A DNA stretch of 64,000 nucleotides from an uncultured Candidatus Melainabacteria bacterium (GTDB lineage Bacteria; Cyanobacteriota; Vampirovibrionia; Gastranaerophilales; Gastranaerophilaceae), in NCBI GenBank assembly GCA_934757155.1, contig CAKVLI010000001.1, positions 124,001-188,000 of the forward strand, written 5' to 3'. Positions 23,828 through 32,511 of this stretch are shown piece after piece (positions within the stretch are counted from its first letter, which is position 1; each line of letters begins with the position of its first letter). The notes under the pieces were generated by a model. It did not search any database, was not told where the DNA came from, and saw only the letters and a program-made list of their open reading frames with translations. Made by a program: the position numbers and the translations under genes.

Positions 23828-25522
23828 ACCTTTGATTTTTTTAGCAATCTTTTTGCAGCGGAGTTTTTCAATCTCGGTCATAATATCAAGCACAGGGACT
23901 TCCCAAGCCTTTGATGTCGGGCATTGGAACGGTTTGATGCTCTTATACCAAGCTATATCATTACCTGTAGTCTTAAACCAACGCCATTCAACGATTGTGT
24001 TAAACAAGCCGAAGGTTTTGACACCGAGCGCACCGGCAAGGTTCATAACACCGTTATCGGTTGTGACCATCAAATCCATATTCATCATAGCGCAAGCCGT
24101 GTCTTCCCAGTTTTTGAAAGTCTTACCAAGCCTGATGAGCTGTGCATCTTCCGGAATTCTATCCATTTGATGCGTCAAATCATCTACTTGGAAACTGTAA
24201 ACCTCTACGTCAGGCAACTGCATCAGCGGATACAAGAAACGAAGCGGAATATCACGGTCTGTTTCCTTACTCGCAAGAGTACCTTCGTACGCGATACCGA
24301 TTTTGAGTTTGTCATTATTATTGATATGTTCTTTTCTATAAGCGTTGATTTTTGTTTTTGGCACTCTCAAATATCCGTTCGCAAACGGTATTGAATCAGG
24401 CTGAGTTTCGCAAACAATAGGCAAATCCATCATCGGAATATAGTAGTCGTAATTAATATTCGGAACTTCTGATTCCGGATAAATATCAACTCCGAGTTTT
24501 GAATCTTCAAACAAGCTTATCAACCCGTTTTGAACAACGAGTGAAACCTTTGCACACATTTTTTTGAGCTGATCAACGAAACGTACAAACATTATTGAGT
24601 CACCAAAACCTTGTTCAAAGTGGACAAGTACGTGTTTGTTTGTAATATCAACCTTCATGCTCCAACGTTTCTTTTTATTAGTGAAAATAGCAGGGAAAGC
24701 GACATTACCCAAATCTTCTTTCATAAATCTATGTTGCAGGAACTTGAAGCCTTCTGAGAAACGTTTGTGCTTAACCAAATACGCACCGTAGGAGTGTAAA
24801 TCCGAATGCGTCGGGTTCAGGTACATAAGTTTTGAATAGAATTCATCCGCTTTTTGAACCTCATCAAACTTACCGTATACATAAGCCAAGTTCTTAACAA
24901 CAATTCTGTTATTAGGAGCTAATTCGTACGCACGTGTAAGGTATTCAATCTGTTTATCCTTGTACTTGTCTTGATAACAAGTAGAATACAAGTGACCGAG
25001 CATATTGTAGATTGAGAAATTGTTTTGATTTTTAAGCAGCGCTTTTTCGTAGTACTCAATCGCTTTGAGGTTATCTTTGATATCAGAGTAAGTAATATCC
25101 GCAAGATATACGTAAACATCCTCTTTATCCGGAGAAATTTCTTCAAAACGTTTAAGAAACTTAATCGCTAAATCCGCATTCCCAATAGATTTCATACAAA
25201 GCCCGATATTTTTGTAAACATTAATCGGGAATCCTGAAAACTTCATTATGTCACGATAAATCTCAATCGCCTCAATCCATTTCTTGTCTTTTGACATCTC
25301 TTGAGCGTACTGAAGCGCGAAATTTATATACTTATTAACCACTTGGTCGCGTTCACCATCAACCAACTGCGGAATAATTTCTCTGTAGACCTTTAGTCCT
25401 TTTTCAAACTCTTTGTTATTACAATGATATTCTGCAATCGCCACGTCAAGCGAATTAACCAAATCTTGAGAATTATCTATAGGAATTTCTTTTCTTACAA
25501 TAAGTCGTTTTGATACCTGCAT
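23807..25522 (-). CDS. TPR protein with heptosyltransferase-like C-terminal domain
   Basis: 571 residues from the ATG at 25522, chosen because GGAGAGAG lies 5 nt upstream; the longer frame has no RBS. Residues ~20-270 are TPR repeats (EKGLKVYREI, IEAIEIYRDI, LKAIEYYEKAL, DEFYSKLMYLNP). From ~300 a GT-B domain follows: HFEQGFGDSIMFVRF, IGIAYEG and near the end DLMVTTDNGVMNLAGALGVKTFGLF, which is the donor-binding segment of GT9 heptosyltransferase-like proteins. TPR-GT fusions of this type are common in bacteria, usually with unknown acceptors. The last residues (GGGGKCI) are encoded by the flanking repeat, including an 8-G tract, so the reading frame end may vary by slippage. The gene sits between inverted repeat blocks. 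Confidence 0.8.
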   Translation of the reverse strand: MQVSKRLIVRKEIPIDNSQDLVNSLDVAIAEYHCNNKEFEKGLKVYREIIPQLVDGERDQVVNKYINFALQYAQEMSKDKKWIEAIEIYRDIMKFSGFPINVYKNIGLCMKSIGNADLAIKFLKRFEEISPDKEDVYVYLADITYSDIKDNLKAIEYYEKALLKNQNNFSIYNMLGHLYSTCYQDKYKDKQIEYLTRAYELAPNNRIVVKNLAYVYGKFDEVQKADEFYSKLMYLNPTHSDLHSYGAYLVKHKRFSEGFKFLQHRFMKEDLGNVAFPAIFTNKKKRWSMKVDITNKHVLVHFEQGFGDSIMFVRFVDQLKKMCAKVSLVVQNGLISLFEDSKLGVDIYPESEVPNINYDYYIPMMDLPIVCETQPDSIPFANGYLRVPKTKINAYRKEHINNNDKLKIGIAYEGTLASKETDRDIPLRFLYPLMQLPDVEVYSFQVDDLTHQMDRIPEDAQLIRLGKTFKNWEDTACAMMNMDLMVTTDNGVMNLAGALGVKTFGLFNTIVEWRWFKTTGNDIAWYKSIKPFQCPTSKAWEVPVLDIMTEIEKLRCKKIAKKIKGGGGKCI

Positions 25523-25613
25523 TTCAGCTCTCTCCAAACATAAGCTATACAAGAGAATTTTAGCATATTTCCCAGAGTTTTTGAACCTGAATCAGCAAAA
25601 AATGGACTAAGTG

Positions 25614-25838
25614 TAGTAGGGGGGTGTAAATGTAAGGGACTGGTTGGTCAGTACTACCAGTTTAATGTCCTCCGGGGGTAAATGTATTTGGTTCGTTGGT
25701 CAAGACTACTAGCTTTATGTCCTCCGGGGGTAAATGTAAGGGACTGGTTGGTCAGTACTACCAGTTTAATGTCCTCTGGGGGTAAATGTATTTGGTTCGT
25801 TGGTCAAGACTACTAGCTTTATGTCCTCTGGGGGGGGG
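25614..25838 (+). repeat. Tandem 52-bp repeats, four units of two alternating types
   Basis: Units begin near 25622 and at 25674, 25726 and 25778, each exactly 52 bp, starting GGGGGTAAATGTA and ending GTCCTC(C/T). Units 1/3 contain AGGGACTGGTTGGTCAGTAC and units 2/4 contain TTTGGTTCGTTGGTCAAGAC, so the real period is a 104-bp dimer present twice. The array ends in a run of nine G (25830-25838). A single inverted unit lies at 23773-23825 on the other side of the TPR-GT gene. Confidence 0.9.
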
Positions 25839-26005
25839 AACACAACAACAAGCCAAGCGAGTTTCCCTCTCCAATCGGGAGAGCGGATTTTCGGTAGGGC
25901 GACGGCGAAGCCTAGCCCGTAAGGTCGAGTCGGACGTTACTCCGACGAGAGCCCGAATAATCCAAGAGAGGGTGACACGAAGTGTCGGGTGAGGGGACAG
26001 CATGT
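25839..26005. repeat. GC-rich hairpin-forming intergenic segment
   Basis: About 165 bp of much higher GC than its surroundings. Complementary parts include CCCTCTCC / GGGAGAG (25864-25882), GTCGGACG...TCCGAC around 25930-25948, and GTGACAC-GAA-GTGTC at 25972-25986, next to GGGTGAGGGG. This type of sequence (CCCTCTC...GAGAGGGTGACAC) is a familiar intergenic repeat style in bacteria, often REP- or MITE-like. No convincing protein is encoded. It lies just downstream of mutS. Confidence 0.55.
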
Positions 26006-26015
26006 AAACTTTTAC

Positions 26016-28592
26016 TTAGAACAAATTCAATTGCGGAGCTTGGACTTCCGGTTCGTCTTCCGATACTTTTTTACGAGTCGCAAGATTTTTTGAAAAATCT
26101 CTCTGCATTCTTTTCATAAGTTCGCCTGAACGTTCAACCACAGCACTCGGCAATCCTGCCATTTTTGCAACCTGAATACCGTAGCTCTTACTTGCACCAC
26201 CCTGTACGATTTTGCGCAAGAACTCAATTTCGCCGTTTTCCTCCGAAACAGTAATTCTGAAATTCTTTATCTGCGGGAAGGTTTTTGTCATGACGTTCAA
26301 TTCATGATAATGTGTCGCAAAGATACAACGTGCCTTGATTTTAGATGCAATGTACTCTGCAACTGACCACGCAATCGCAACCCCGTCGTATGTACTTGTT
26401 CCACGACCGATTTCATCAATCAAAATAAGACTCTTATCTGTCGCAGAGTTCAGAATATACGCAGTTTCAGTCATCTCAACCATAAATGTTGACTGACCCA
26501 GTGTTAAATCATCGCTTGCGCCGACACGAGTAAAGATTTTATCAATTATACCTATACGAGCTGCATCTGCCGGAACAAAAGAACCCGTCTGTGCCAAAAT
26601 TGCAATGAGCGCATTCTGACGCATATATGTTGATTTACCTGCCATATTCGGTCCGGTCAAAATCATAAACTGAGTTTTGCTCGTATCCGTACAAGATAAA
26701 TCAATATCGTTTGCGACATACGCACCCAATGGTAAAATCTTTTCTAACACAGGATGTCTGCCGTTTTTGACCCAAAAATCTCTGGAATCATCGATTTCCG
26801 GACATACATAATTCTGTTCAACCGCAATCGTCGCAAAGGAATTAAACACATCCAATTTCGCAACATCTTCTGAAATCTCACGGATAAGGCTTACAAACTC
26901 TTTTGAATACTCTTTGAAATCGCTGAACAGCTTGTATTCAAGCTCGTTTGCCTTGACTTGCGCCGTAACAACTTCATCTTCGTGCTTTTTGAGTTCATCC
27001 GTAATAAATCTCTCTGCACCAGCAAGAATCTGTCTTCTGACATAATCGTCAGGCACTTTGCTCAAGTTTGAATTTGTAACCTCAATATAATACCCAAAAA
27101 CTCTGTTATAGCCGACTTTCAAGAGCGGAATTCCCGTACGTTCTTTTTCTCTTTCTGTAAAATCTCTAAGCCAGCCTTCACCGTTCACAAGCAAATCTCG
27201 CAAATAATCCAGAGTTTCATTAACCCCTTCTCTTATAACTCCGCCTTCTTTAATTTGAGTCGGAGGATTGTCCTGAATCGTTTTCTCTATCAATTCACCG
27301 TATTTTATAAGCTCCGGCAATTCATTCTCAATCGGATTGAAAACATCTATCCCCGCACTTTTGGCTGTTTCAACAAGAGCAGGAAGAGCCTTTAGAGAGG
27401 TCATCAAGCCCAAGTAATCACGCGGATTTGCGGAATTGTTACTCATTCTTGTTGCAAGACGCTGAATATCATAAATATCTTTCAAATAGTTTTCTAGCGC
27501 ATATCTTGCAGAAGAGTTTTCCACCAATAACTTAACCGTATTTTGACGTTTTATAATCTCGTTTTTATCTTTGAGCGGCTGACAAATCCATGATTTCAAC
27601 AATCTTGCACCCATACTTGTGACTGTTTTATCAATTGCCCACAAAAGCGAACCGTACTTGTTCTTTTCTCTTAAAGTTTCGGTCAATTCAAGATTTTTTC
27701 TTGTATGAACATCGATTGAAACGTATTCTGACAATTCATACAATTCAATTCTTTCAAATTTCGGGAAACCATCCTTCATATTTTCCCATATATATGCAAA
27801 CAAAGCCGCAGAAGCTCTGTATGCGAGCGGATTATCTTTGTAACCTATAGCTTCCATACTGTTTAGCTTAAGAACCGCCTTCAGGTTATTCTGTGCAAAA
27901 TCATCCTCAAACACCCTTACCGGAACTTTCACGCAGTTATAGAGTTTTAAGATCTCATCCGGCAAATCAATCTTTTCTTCCGGCACAATTTGGAACGGTT
28001 CAAGTTTGAGTTTTTTCGCAGGTGCAACAACTTCTGACGGTTGAATTCTTGCAAGCTCTGTTAAGATTGAATCGTAATTCAATTCTGCAGCCTTAAATTC
28101 ACCTGTCGAAATATCAGTATAAGCAAAACCCCATTTACCGTTAGATTTTCCTTCAAACAGAGCGCACATATAATTGTTACTTGCTTGGTTTAAAAATTTA
28201 CTCTCAACAATTGTCCCTGCGGTAATTGTCCTTACAACTCCACGTTCAACAAGTCCTTTGGCTTGTTTCGGGTCTTCAAGCTGTTCACAAATAGTAACTT
28301 TATACCCTTTTGAAACCAACTTTTCAAGATAATTATCAACAGCCTTAATAGGAATTCCCGCAAGCGGAATTCTTCCGATTTTACCTGCATCACGACCCGT
28401 CAAAGTGAGCTGTAATTCACGTGAAAGAGTTTCTGCGTCTTCGAAAAAAGTTTCGTAAAAATCTCCCAAACGATAAAACATAATCGTACCGGGATTTTCT
28501 CTCTTAACTTTCAAAAAGTGACGCATTACTTCGGTTGTATCTTCCAACACTACATCTGCACTGTTAATATGATTGATTTCAGGTTTTGTCAT
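26016..28592 (-). CDS. mutS: DNA mismatch repair protein MutS
   Basis: 858 residues from the ATG at 28592; the longer frame adds 72 unconserved residues. Domain I has the mismatch-recognition motif GDFYETF (Phe-x-Glu). The ATPase has Walker A TGPNMAGKSTYMRQ, DEIGRGTSTYDG (Walker B and following loop) and ATHYHEL. MutS dimers recognise mispairs and recruit MutL; mutL is not in the window. TACAAT lies 7 nt before the ATG with no Shine-Dalgarno, which suggests a leaderless mRNA. The C-terminal tail (EVQAPQLNLF) is usual for the family. It is divergent from the 28632 gene across only 39 bp. Confidence 0.97.
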   Translation of the reverse strand: MTKPEINHINSADVVLEDTTEVMRHFLKVKRENPGTIMFYRLGDFYETFFEDAETLSRELQLTLTGRDAGKIGRIPLAGIPIKAVDNYLEKLVSKGYKVTICEQLEDPKQAKGLVERGVVRTITAGTIVESKFLNQASNNYMCALFEGKSNGKWGFAYTDISTGEFKAAELNYDSILTELARIQPSEVVAPAKKLKLEPFQIVPEEKIDLPDEILKLYNCVKVPVRVFEDDFAQNNLKAVLKLNSMEAIGYKDNPLAYRASAALFAYIWENMKDGFPKFERIELYELSEYVSIDVHTRKNLELTETLREKNKYGSLLWAIDKTVTSMGARLLKSWICQPLKDKNEIIKRQNTVKLLVENSSARYALENYLKDIYDIQRLATRMSNNSANPRDYLGLMTSLKALPALVETAKSAGIDVFNPIENELPELIKYGELIEKTIQDNPPTQIKEGGVIREGVNETLDYLRDLLVNGEGWLRDFTEREKERTGIPLLKVGYNRVFGYYIEVTNSNLSKVPDDYVRRQILAGAERFITDELKKHEDEVVTAQVKANELEYKLFSDFKEYSKEFVSLIREISEDVAKLDVFNSFATIAVEQNYVCPEIDDSRDFWVKNGRHPVLEKILPLGAYVANDIDLSCTDTSKTQFMILTGPNMAGKSTYMRQNALIAILAQTGSFVPADAARIGIIDKIFTRVGASDDLTLGQSTFMVEMTETAYILNSATDKSLILIDEIGRGTSTYDGVAIAWSVAEYIASKIKARCIFATHYHELNVMTKTFPQIKNFRITVSEENGEIEFLRKIVQGGASKSYGIQVAKMAGLPSAVVERSGELMKRMQRDFSKNLATRKKVSEDEPEVQAPQLNLF

Positions 28593-28631
28593 AGTTATAA
28601 TTGTACATAATATTAGTCTTCGGTGCAAGTA

Positions 28632-29240
28632 ATGTTTAGATTTATAAAAATAATATTTAACGCATTTCTTCTTGTCCTCGCGATAATCGGCTTCAATGCA
28701 ATCGGCGGACAAAAATATGTTGAAGGAATAAAAACAAATGTCACCAATTTTATTCAGCAAAAAGCAGAAGAAAATGCACGAAAACTCGGGAATTTTTCTA
28801 ACCTTCACGAAGAATTTCAGATTGATAACACCGTCAATCTCTTAGGCTACAGAGCCGTTCTTGCCGAGCATAAGGCTTCAGGGCAAAAAATGTGCATTGT
28901 TGATTCCGGTAAAAAACCTTTGCTCACACAAGAAGATATAAAAAGCGATAATCTTGATAAAAAAATGAAAGACTTAGCCGACAAATTTAAGTATCAGGCT
29001 ATTTCGTTTCAAGAAATAAAAGTGACTTCAAAAGGAACAATGAAGGTTTACGGAAAATCTGTTCCTTACGCAAAATTTGAAGCAAAATCAAACAAACTCC
29101 CATTCTCTGATTTAGCTGGAGTTGTTGCAAGTGTAAAAACATCTGACGGCTCAGAAAAATTAGCAATTTCCGTCAGCGAAAAGAAACGGTACTCACAACT
29201 CATAACAGATGAGTTTTTCAAAGGAGTTACCGAAAACTAA
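28632..29240 (+). CDS. Membrane-anchored protein of unknown function
   Basis: 202 residues using ATG at 28632 (a GTG three codons earlier is possible). One N-terminal hydrophobic helix (FNAFLLVLAIIGFNAIGG) anchors it; the rest (about 170 residues) is a soluble Lys-rich alpha/beta domain, probably outside the membrane. I do not recognise the domain. It begins a + strand series with gaps of 11 and 3 bp to the next two genes, both also exported, which suggests a cell-envelope role. Confidence 0.75.
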   Translation: MFRFIKIIFNAFLLVLAIIGFNAIGGQKYVEGIKTNVTNFIQQKAEENARKLGNFSNLHEEFQIDNTVNLLGYRAVLAEHKASGQKMCIVDSGKKPLLTQEDIKSDNLDKKMKDLADKFKYQAISFQEIKVTSKGTMKVYGKSVPYAKFEAKSNKLPFSDLAGVVASVKTSDGSEKLAISVSEKKRYSQLITDEFFKGVTEN

Positions 29241-29251
29241 AGGATATTAGT

Positions 29252-30076
29252 ATGAAAAAGAAATTATTAACATTATTATTTGTGACGAGTTTAATTCTAT
29301 CACCAGTAATCGCAAAAACAGACAAAACTTCTGCAGAGTATTTACAAAACAAAAAACACTTTGCAATAATGAATCCTCTTGCAGAAAGCATTGCAGAGAA
29401 AGTTATCAAAAGTTCTTTGAAAAAAGAAACCGGCGCAAAATTCAAAGTTAAGTTTGAAGGTTATACTCTCTCGAGTATGAAAAAGGGAATATTCAAAAAC
29501 CTTATTATCACAGGTAAAAATGTTCAAGTCGATGACATTGAAGTACCATACATTCGCCTTAGAACCATAACAGACTACAACTGGGTAGATTATACACAAG
29601 ACCCTGTTGTGTTTAAGTCAGATATGACATTTGCCTATGATATCGACCTATCGGAAAAAACTATAAACGATGCACTCAAAAGCAAAGAATACAGAAAAAC
29701 AATACAAAAGGTTAACAAACGCGCATATCCGCTGTTTACGGTTAACAATGTTATGGTAAAAATCCGTAATAATAAAGTCCACGTGATAATGGAATACAAT
29801 TTCCCGATTTCACCTGCTAAACAGAACAAAACATTTATGGTGTCTACAGGATTTCACGTTGTTGACGGAAAAATCAAAGCTCAAAACGTAGGAATTGATA
29901 ACGCATACGGAAGTTTGCCTCTTGATAAAGTAACAAACTTGATTAATCTGCTCGACCCACTATCCTTCACTCTTTCAATGATGGATTCTAAAAAATGTAA
30001 CGCTAAAATCGAGAATGTAAATATTGTTGATAACATAATCAAAATTAATGGTAAAATATTTGTAAAAGGAGATTAA
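29252..30076 (+). CDS. Secreted LmeA/DUF2993-like protein
   Basis: 274 residues with a clear signal peptide (MKKKLLTLLFVTSLILSPVIA). The mature part begins NPLAESIAEKVIKSSL and has FEGYTLSSMKKGIFKNLIITGKNVQV and later repeating beta-strand patterns typical of the DUF2993/LmeA fold, a lipid-binding tubular domain that is common in cyanobacteria and actinobacteria. This suggests binding or transfer of lipids in the periplasm. RBS AAAGGATATT. It is 3 bp before the GerMN gene. Confidence 0.7.
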   Translation: MKKKLLTLLFVTSLILSPVIAKTDKTSAEYLQNKKHFAIMNPLAESIAEKVIKSSLKKETGAKFKVKFEGYTLSSMKKGIFKNLIITGKNVQVDDIEVPYIRLRTITDYNWVDYTQDPVVFKSDMTFAYDIDLSEKTINDALKSKEYRKTIQKVNKRAYPLFTVNNVMVKIRNNKVHVIMEYNFPISPAKQNKTFMVSTGFHVVDGKIKAQNVGIDNAYGSLPLDKVTNLINLLDPLSFTLSMMDSKKCNAKIENVNIVDNIIKINGKIFVKGD

Positions 30077-30079
30077 GAG

Positions 30080-30685
30080 ATGAACTTTTCTCAAAAACTA
30101 GGACTATTTATTCTGATAGTAATATCTCTTGCGTATGTTTATTTTTCATTTTTTAACAAGGATTTCAAACTCCCTGAATTCAATCGTCCGGAAGAAGATA
30201 CACCGTACTTTAACCCGCTTGAACAAAATAATGAAGAAGAACAACCTGCTCAAACACCGGAAGTTGCAAAATCAAAAACCGTTAAAATTTTTATACTGGA
30301 TAAATCAGGAAACCTTCGCTCAGTAAACAGAACTTGCGACACTGCAGTTGAAAAATCTTGTTTTGAATATGCAATGAAAGAACTTGTAAACGCGCCCAGC
30401 AAATGGGAAAAGTCAAAAGGATTTACCTCTGAAATTCCTCAGGGAACAAAGATTTTGTCTATCCGTGACACAGAAGGAAGCGTATTAGTAGACTTGTCTT
30501 CCAACTTTGAAACAGGCGGCGGCGCAGAAAGCACTTATATGCGCGTAAAACAGGTTATCAAAACTATTAATGCAAACACTTCAACCCCTGCATATTTGTA
30601 CATCAACGGACGTCAGGCGAACGTAATCGGCGGAGAAGGAATTATGGTTAAACAACCGCTCAACGAAAGGTCACTTGATGAGTAA
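30080..30685 (+). CDS. GerMN-domain protein, membrane-anchored
   Basis: 201 residues. An N-terminal helix (LGLFILIVISLAYVYFSFF) is followed by an acidic Pro/Glu linker (about 35-60). The C-terminal GerMN (sporulation/spore germination) domain has VKIFILDKSGNLRSVNRT, ALKEL-like AMKELVNAP, and the signature SVLVDLSSNFETGGGAEST plus IKTINAN. In non-sporulating bacteria such domains occur in envelope proteins and probably bind peptidoglycan-associated partners. AGGAGATTAAG lies before the ATG. The stop overlaps the start of the next gene by 8 bp. Confidence 0.8.
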   Translation: MNFSQKLGLFILIVISLAYVYFSFFNKDFKLPEFNRPEEDTPYFNPLEQNNEEEQPAQTPEVAKSKTVKIFILDKSGNLRSVNRTCDTAVEKSCFEYAMKELVNAPSKWEKSKGFTSEIPQGTKILSIRDTEGSVLVDLSSNFETGGGAESTYMRVKQVIKTINANTSTPAYLYINGRQANVIGGEGIMVKQPLNERSLDE

Positions 30686-30962
30686 CGAAGAAGTTAAGAA
30701 AGACTTAGATTATTATATGAATCTCGATTGGACTCTCATTGAGGGGACAGATTTGGATTTCAACGGAAATCCTTACCATTACATTGAGATAAAAGAAATC
30801 CCGAGTTTTGCGTTTTGTGCAAAAACCAGAGAAAAGGCTTTAGAAAATTATAAAAAACAACTTCGACTTTCTTTGATGCTGATGCTTGAAGACGGCGACC
30901 ATATAGTAGAGCCCGGTGAAGAAACCGAAGACGATATAGATTGGGAAAGCATATGTCCGTAG
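30678..30962 (+). CDS. HicB-like antitoxin-fold protein (no HicA seen)
   Basis: 94 residues from ATG at 30678. The central part resembles the HicB partial RNase H fold: NPYHYIEIKEIPSFAFCAKTREKALENYKK, with the strand-Cys-helix rhythm (x-A-x-x-x-T-x-x-E-A-L), and ends ...GDHIVEPGEE, close to the 'g.piP.P' ending of HicB. The C-terminus is very acidic and lacks a recognisable DNA-binding helix. There is no hicA-like gene beside it, and it is embedded in an operon by overlaps of 8 and 10 bp. It may be a solitary HicB-like domain with another role. Confidence 0.6.
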   Translation: MSNEEVKKDLDYYMNLDWTLIEGTDLDFNGNPYHYIEIKEIPSFAFCAKTREKALENYKKQLRLSLMLMLEDGDHIVEPGEETEDDIDWESICP

Positions 30963-31489
30963 TTGATGTTTCTCAAATATTCATAACCAAAATGACGAAT
31001 GACGACATTGATGACGTCGTAGCGATTGAGGAAGAAGCTTACGGAGAACATCATTGGTCAAAGTCGTCTTTTTATGATGAGATGTCAAATAATCTTGCGC
31101 ATTATTACAGCGCAAAAACTTCCGACGGCGAGTTAGTCGGATATGCTGGAACTTGGCATATTTTGGACGAAGGACATATTACAACAATTGCTGTCAAAAA
31201 AGATTATATGAGAAAACATATCGGGGAAGCAATTATTGTAAAAATCCTCGAAGACTGCTATGATTCAGGTATAAAGTATTTGACTCTTGAAGTCAGAGTT
31301 TCTAACACTCCTGCAATAAATTTGTACACAAAATACGGATTTAATTCGCTCGGAACAAGAAAAGGGTATTATCAGGATAACAATGAAGACGCCCTAATTA
31401 TGTGGACAGAAAACATTTTTTACGATAAATTTAAGTCAAAGTTCACTGAAAATCAGGAAAAATTAAAAAAACTTATAGAAATAAAATGA
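30953..31489 (+). CDS. GNAT N-acetyltransferase, RimI-like
   Basis: 178 residues. I use ATG at 30953; the longer frame would need TTG at 30941. GNAT motifs: VVAIEEEAYGEHHWSKSSF at the start (typical of RimI), VGYAGTWHILDEGHITTIAV (strand 4), an R-x-x-x-I-G-x-A loop (MRKHIGEAI) for acetyl-CoA and LEVRVSNTPAINLYTKYGF. RimI acetylates the N-terminus of ribosomal protein bS18 and related proteins. The start overlaps the previous gene by 10 bp and its stop overlaps bioY by 4 bp, implying coupled translation. Confidence 0.85.
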   Translation: MSVVDVSQIFITKMTNDDIDDVVAIEEEAYGEHHWSKSSFYDEMSNNLAHYYSAKTSDGELVGYAGTWHILDEGHITTIAVKKDYMRKHIGEAIIVKILEDCYDSGIKYLTLEVRVSNTPAINLYTKYGFNSLGTRKGYYQDNNEDALIMWTENIFYDKFKSKFTENQEKLKKLIEIK

Positions 31490-32145
31490 CAAAACGTTTT
31501 GAAAAACAATTAAATAGTTTTAAGTACAAAGGTGAGCCGATAAAAATTACGGTCGGCACCTTGGTTTTGTGCGGGTTTTGCATTTTACTCCTTATCATCG
31601 CGACCTTTACACAAGTAACAATTACGCACCCGTATATTCCGTTATCCTACTCAGGAAGTGAGTACGAAGTCGGACACCATTTCACCAAAACCTACCGATA
31701 CATTCCGCAAATCCCGATGATATTTTTTATCGTAGCATTGTTAGGTAGAAAATTCGGAATTTTGACAATATTAGGCTATATTATTTTGGGCTTATTTTTC
31801 CCAATCTTTGCGCTAGGAGGCGGAATAAGTTATTTGTTTGAATACGGATTTGGATATATTTTGGCATTCATCCCTGCAATATTCTTCACCGGAACGCTTT
31901 TGAAAATCAAAACCGATATTTTGAGAATAATGTTAAATGCTATCCTCGGAGTCCTAACAATCCACATCTTAGGCGTCTTATATATGTTGTTTGTCGCAGC
32001 TTTAAGACACGCACCGATGGATTTGATATTCAGCTGGATTGTTTCACAAAGCGGTGTGCAGATTTTTTATGACATGTTCTTCACCGTAATCGCGATTTAC
32101 CTTGGAAGATTTGCAAGAAAGTTTTTCTGGATAATAATGTGCTAA
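31486..32145 (+). CDS. bioY: BioY family biotin transporter (S component)
   Basis: 219 residues with about six transmembrane helices. YIPQIPMIFFIVALLGRKFG and FFPIFALGGGISYLFEYGFGYI fit the BioY pattern (P-Q-x-P..., GLP-like loop and FGYL), particularly the longer cyanobacterial form. BioY captures biotin in the membrane, alone or with the ECF transporter energising units. No ecfA/ecfT is nearby, so it would act alone or with units elsewhere. ATG overlaps the stop of the RimI-like gene by 4 bp. The inverted-repeat element at 32148 begins 3 bp after its stop. Confidence 0.8.
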   Translation: MTKRFEKQLNSFKYKGEPIKITVGTLVLCGFCILLLIIATFTQVTITHPYIPLSYSGSEYEVGHHFTKTYRYIPQIPMIFFIVALLGRKFGILTILGYIILGLFFPIFALGGGISYLFEYGFGYILAFIPAIFFTGTLLKIKTDILRIMLNAILGVLTIHILGVLYMLFVAALRHAPMDLIFSWIVSQSGVQIFYDMFFTVIAIYLGRFARKFFWIIMC

Positions 32146-32213
32146 CCTGCGTCAGCCGGAGTGAAGCACCGGTGTCGTGTCGCGTGAGCGATGCGAGCAG
32201 GGTGCGTAACTCA

Positions 32214-32257
32214 ACGATACCGCCGTTGCGAGGACGCGACGCGACCGAGCGAAGCAA
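32214..32257 (+). repeat. 44-bp inverted repeat, left copy
   Basis: Exact reverse complement of 32762-32805. It starts ACGATACCGCCGTTGCGAGG and ends ACCGAGCGAAGCAA. Confidence 0.95.
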
Positions 32258-32277
32258 TTTTTAATTGCATAAGTCTA

Positions 32278-32306
32278 TGGACACATTTAAGAAAATATAT
32301 TAAAAT
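32278..32306 (+). promoter_or_regulatory. Promoter of the toxin-like peptide mRNA
   Basis: TGGACA (32278-32283), 17 nt, TAAAAT (32301-32306). The predicted start near 32313 gives a leader of about 70 nt containing a small hairpin (CAATTT...AAATTG, 32346-32363) before the RBS. Confidence 0.55.
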
Positions 32307-32383
32307 AAACAAGTAGGGCTTAGCACATAGCTACCTCGTCACACGCAATTTTCGAAGAAATTGGACGAAAGGAGGCGATGTCT

Positions 32384-32458
32384 ATGGTTGACAAAATAAT
32401 AATGCTACTACTGGCATTTGCGATTGCAGTAATAGCATTAAAATTACATCAACTGTAG
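32384..32458 (+). CDS. 24-residue hydrophobic peptide, probable type I toxin
   Basis: ATG at 32384 lies 8 nt after AAGGAGG, an ideal RBS; an in-frame ATG at 32378 is too close to it. The peptide begins MVDK, has an uninterrupted hydrophobic helix of about 16 residues (from IIMLLL to VIAL) and ends KLHQL. This is the size and layout of membrane-acting type I toxins (holin-like/TxpA-type). The TAG at 32456-32458 is inside the left arm of a long hairpin (32454-32512), and a strong minus-strand promoter lies just beyond (32518-32546), giving an antisense RNA that overlaps the toxin's 3' end. The gene sits in the centre of the inverted-repeat element. Family membership is inferred from architecture. 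Confidence 0.65.
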   Translation: MVDKIIMLLLAFAIAVIALKLHQL

Positions 32459-32511
32459 GGTGCGAAGCAGAGTCTTTAATCTAGCTTAAGTTTTAAAGGC
32501 TCTCGCCCTAC
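32384..32511 (-). ncRNA. Predicted antisense RNA antitoxin (3' end unknown)
   Basis: From the minus-strand promoter 32518-32546 transcription would begin near 32511, at the base of the shared hairpin, and run across the 3' part of the toxin gene. The coordinates show only the stretch overlapping the toxin; I cannot see a clear terminator on this strand. The layout matches txpA/ratA-type systems with 3'-overlapping RNA antitoxins. Confidence 0.45.

Noticed and set aside
25758..26003. 81-residue minus-strand ORF
   Set aside because: Made of the tandem repeat and the GC-rich segment; Arg-rich random composition and no RBS.
32378..32383. Upstream ATG for the toxin-like peptide
   Set aside because: Only 2 nt from the AAGGAGG; the ATG at 32384 has normal spacing.
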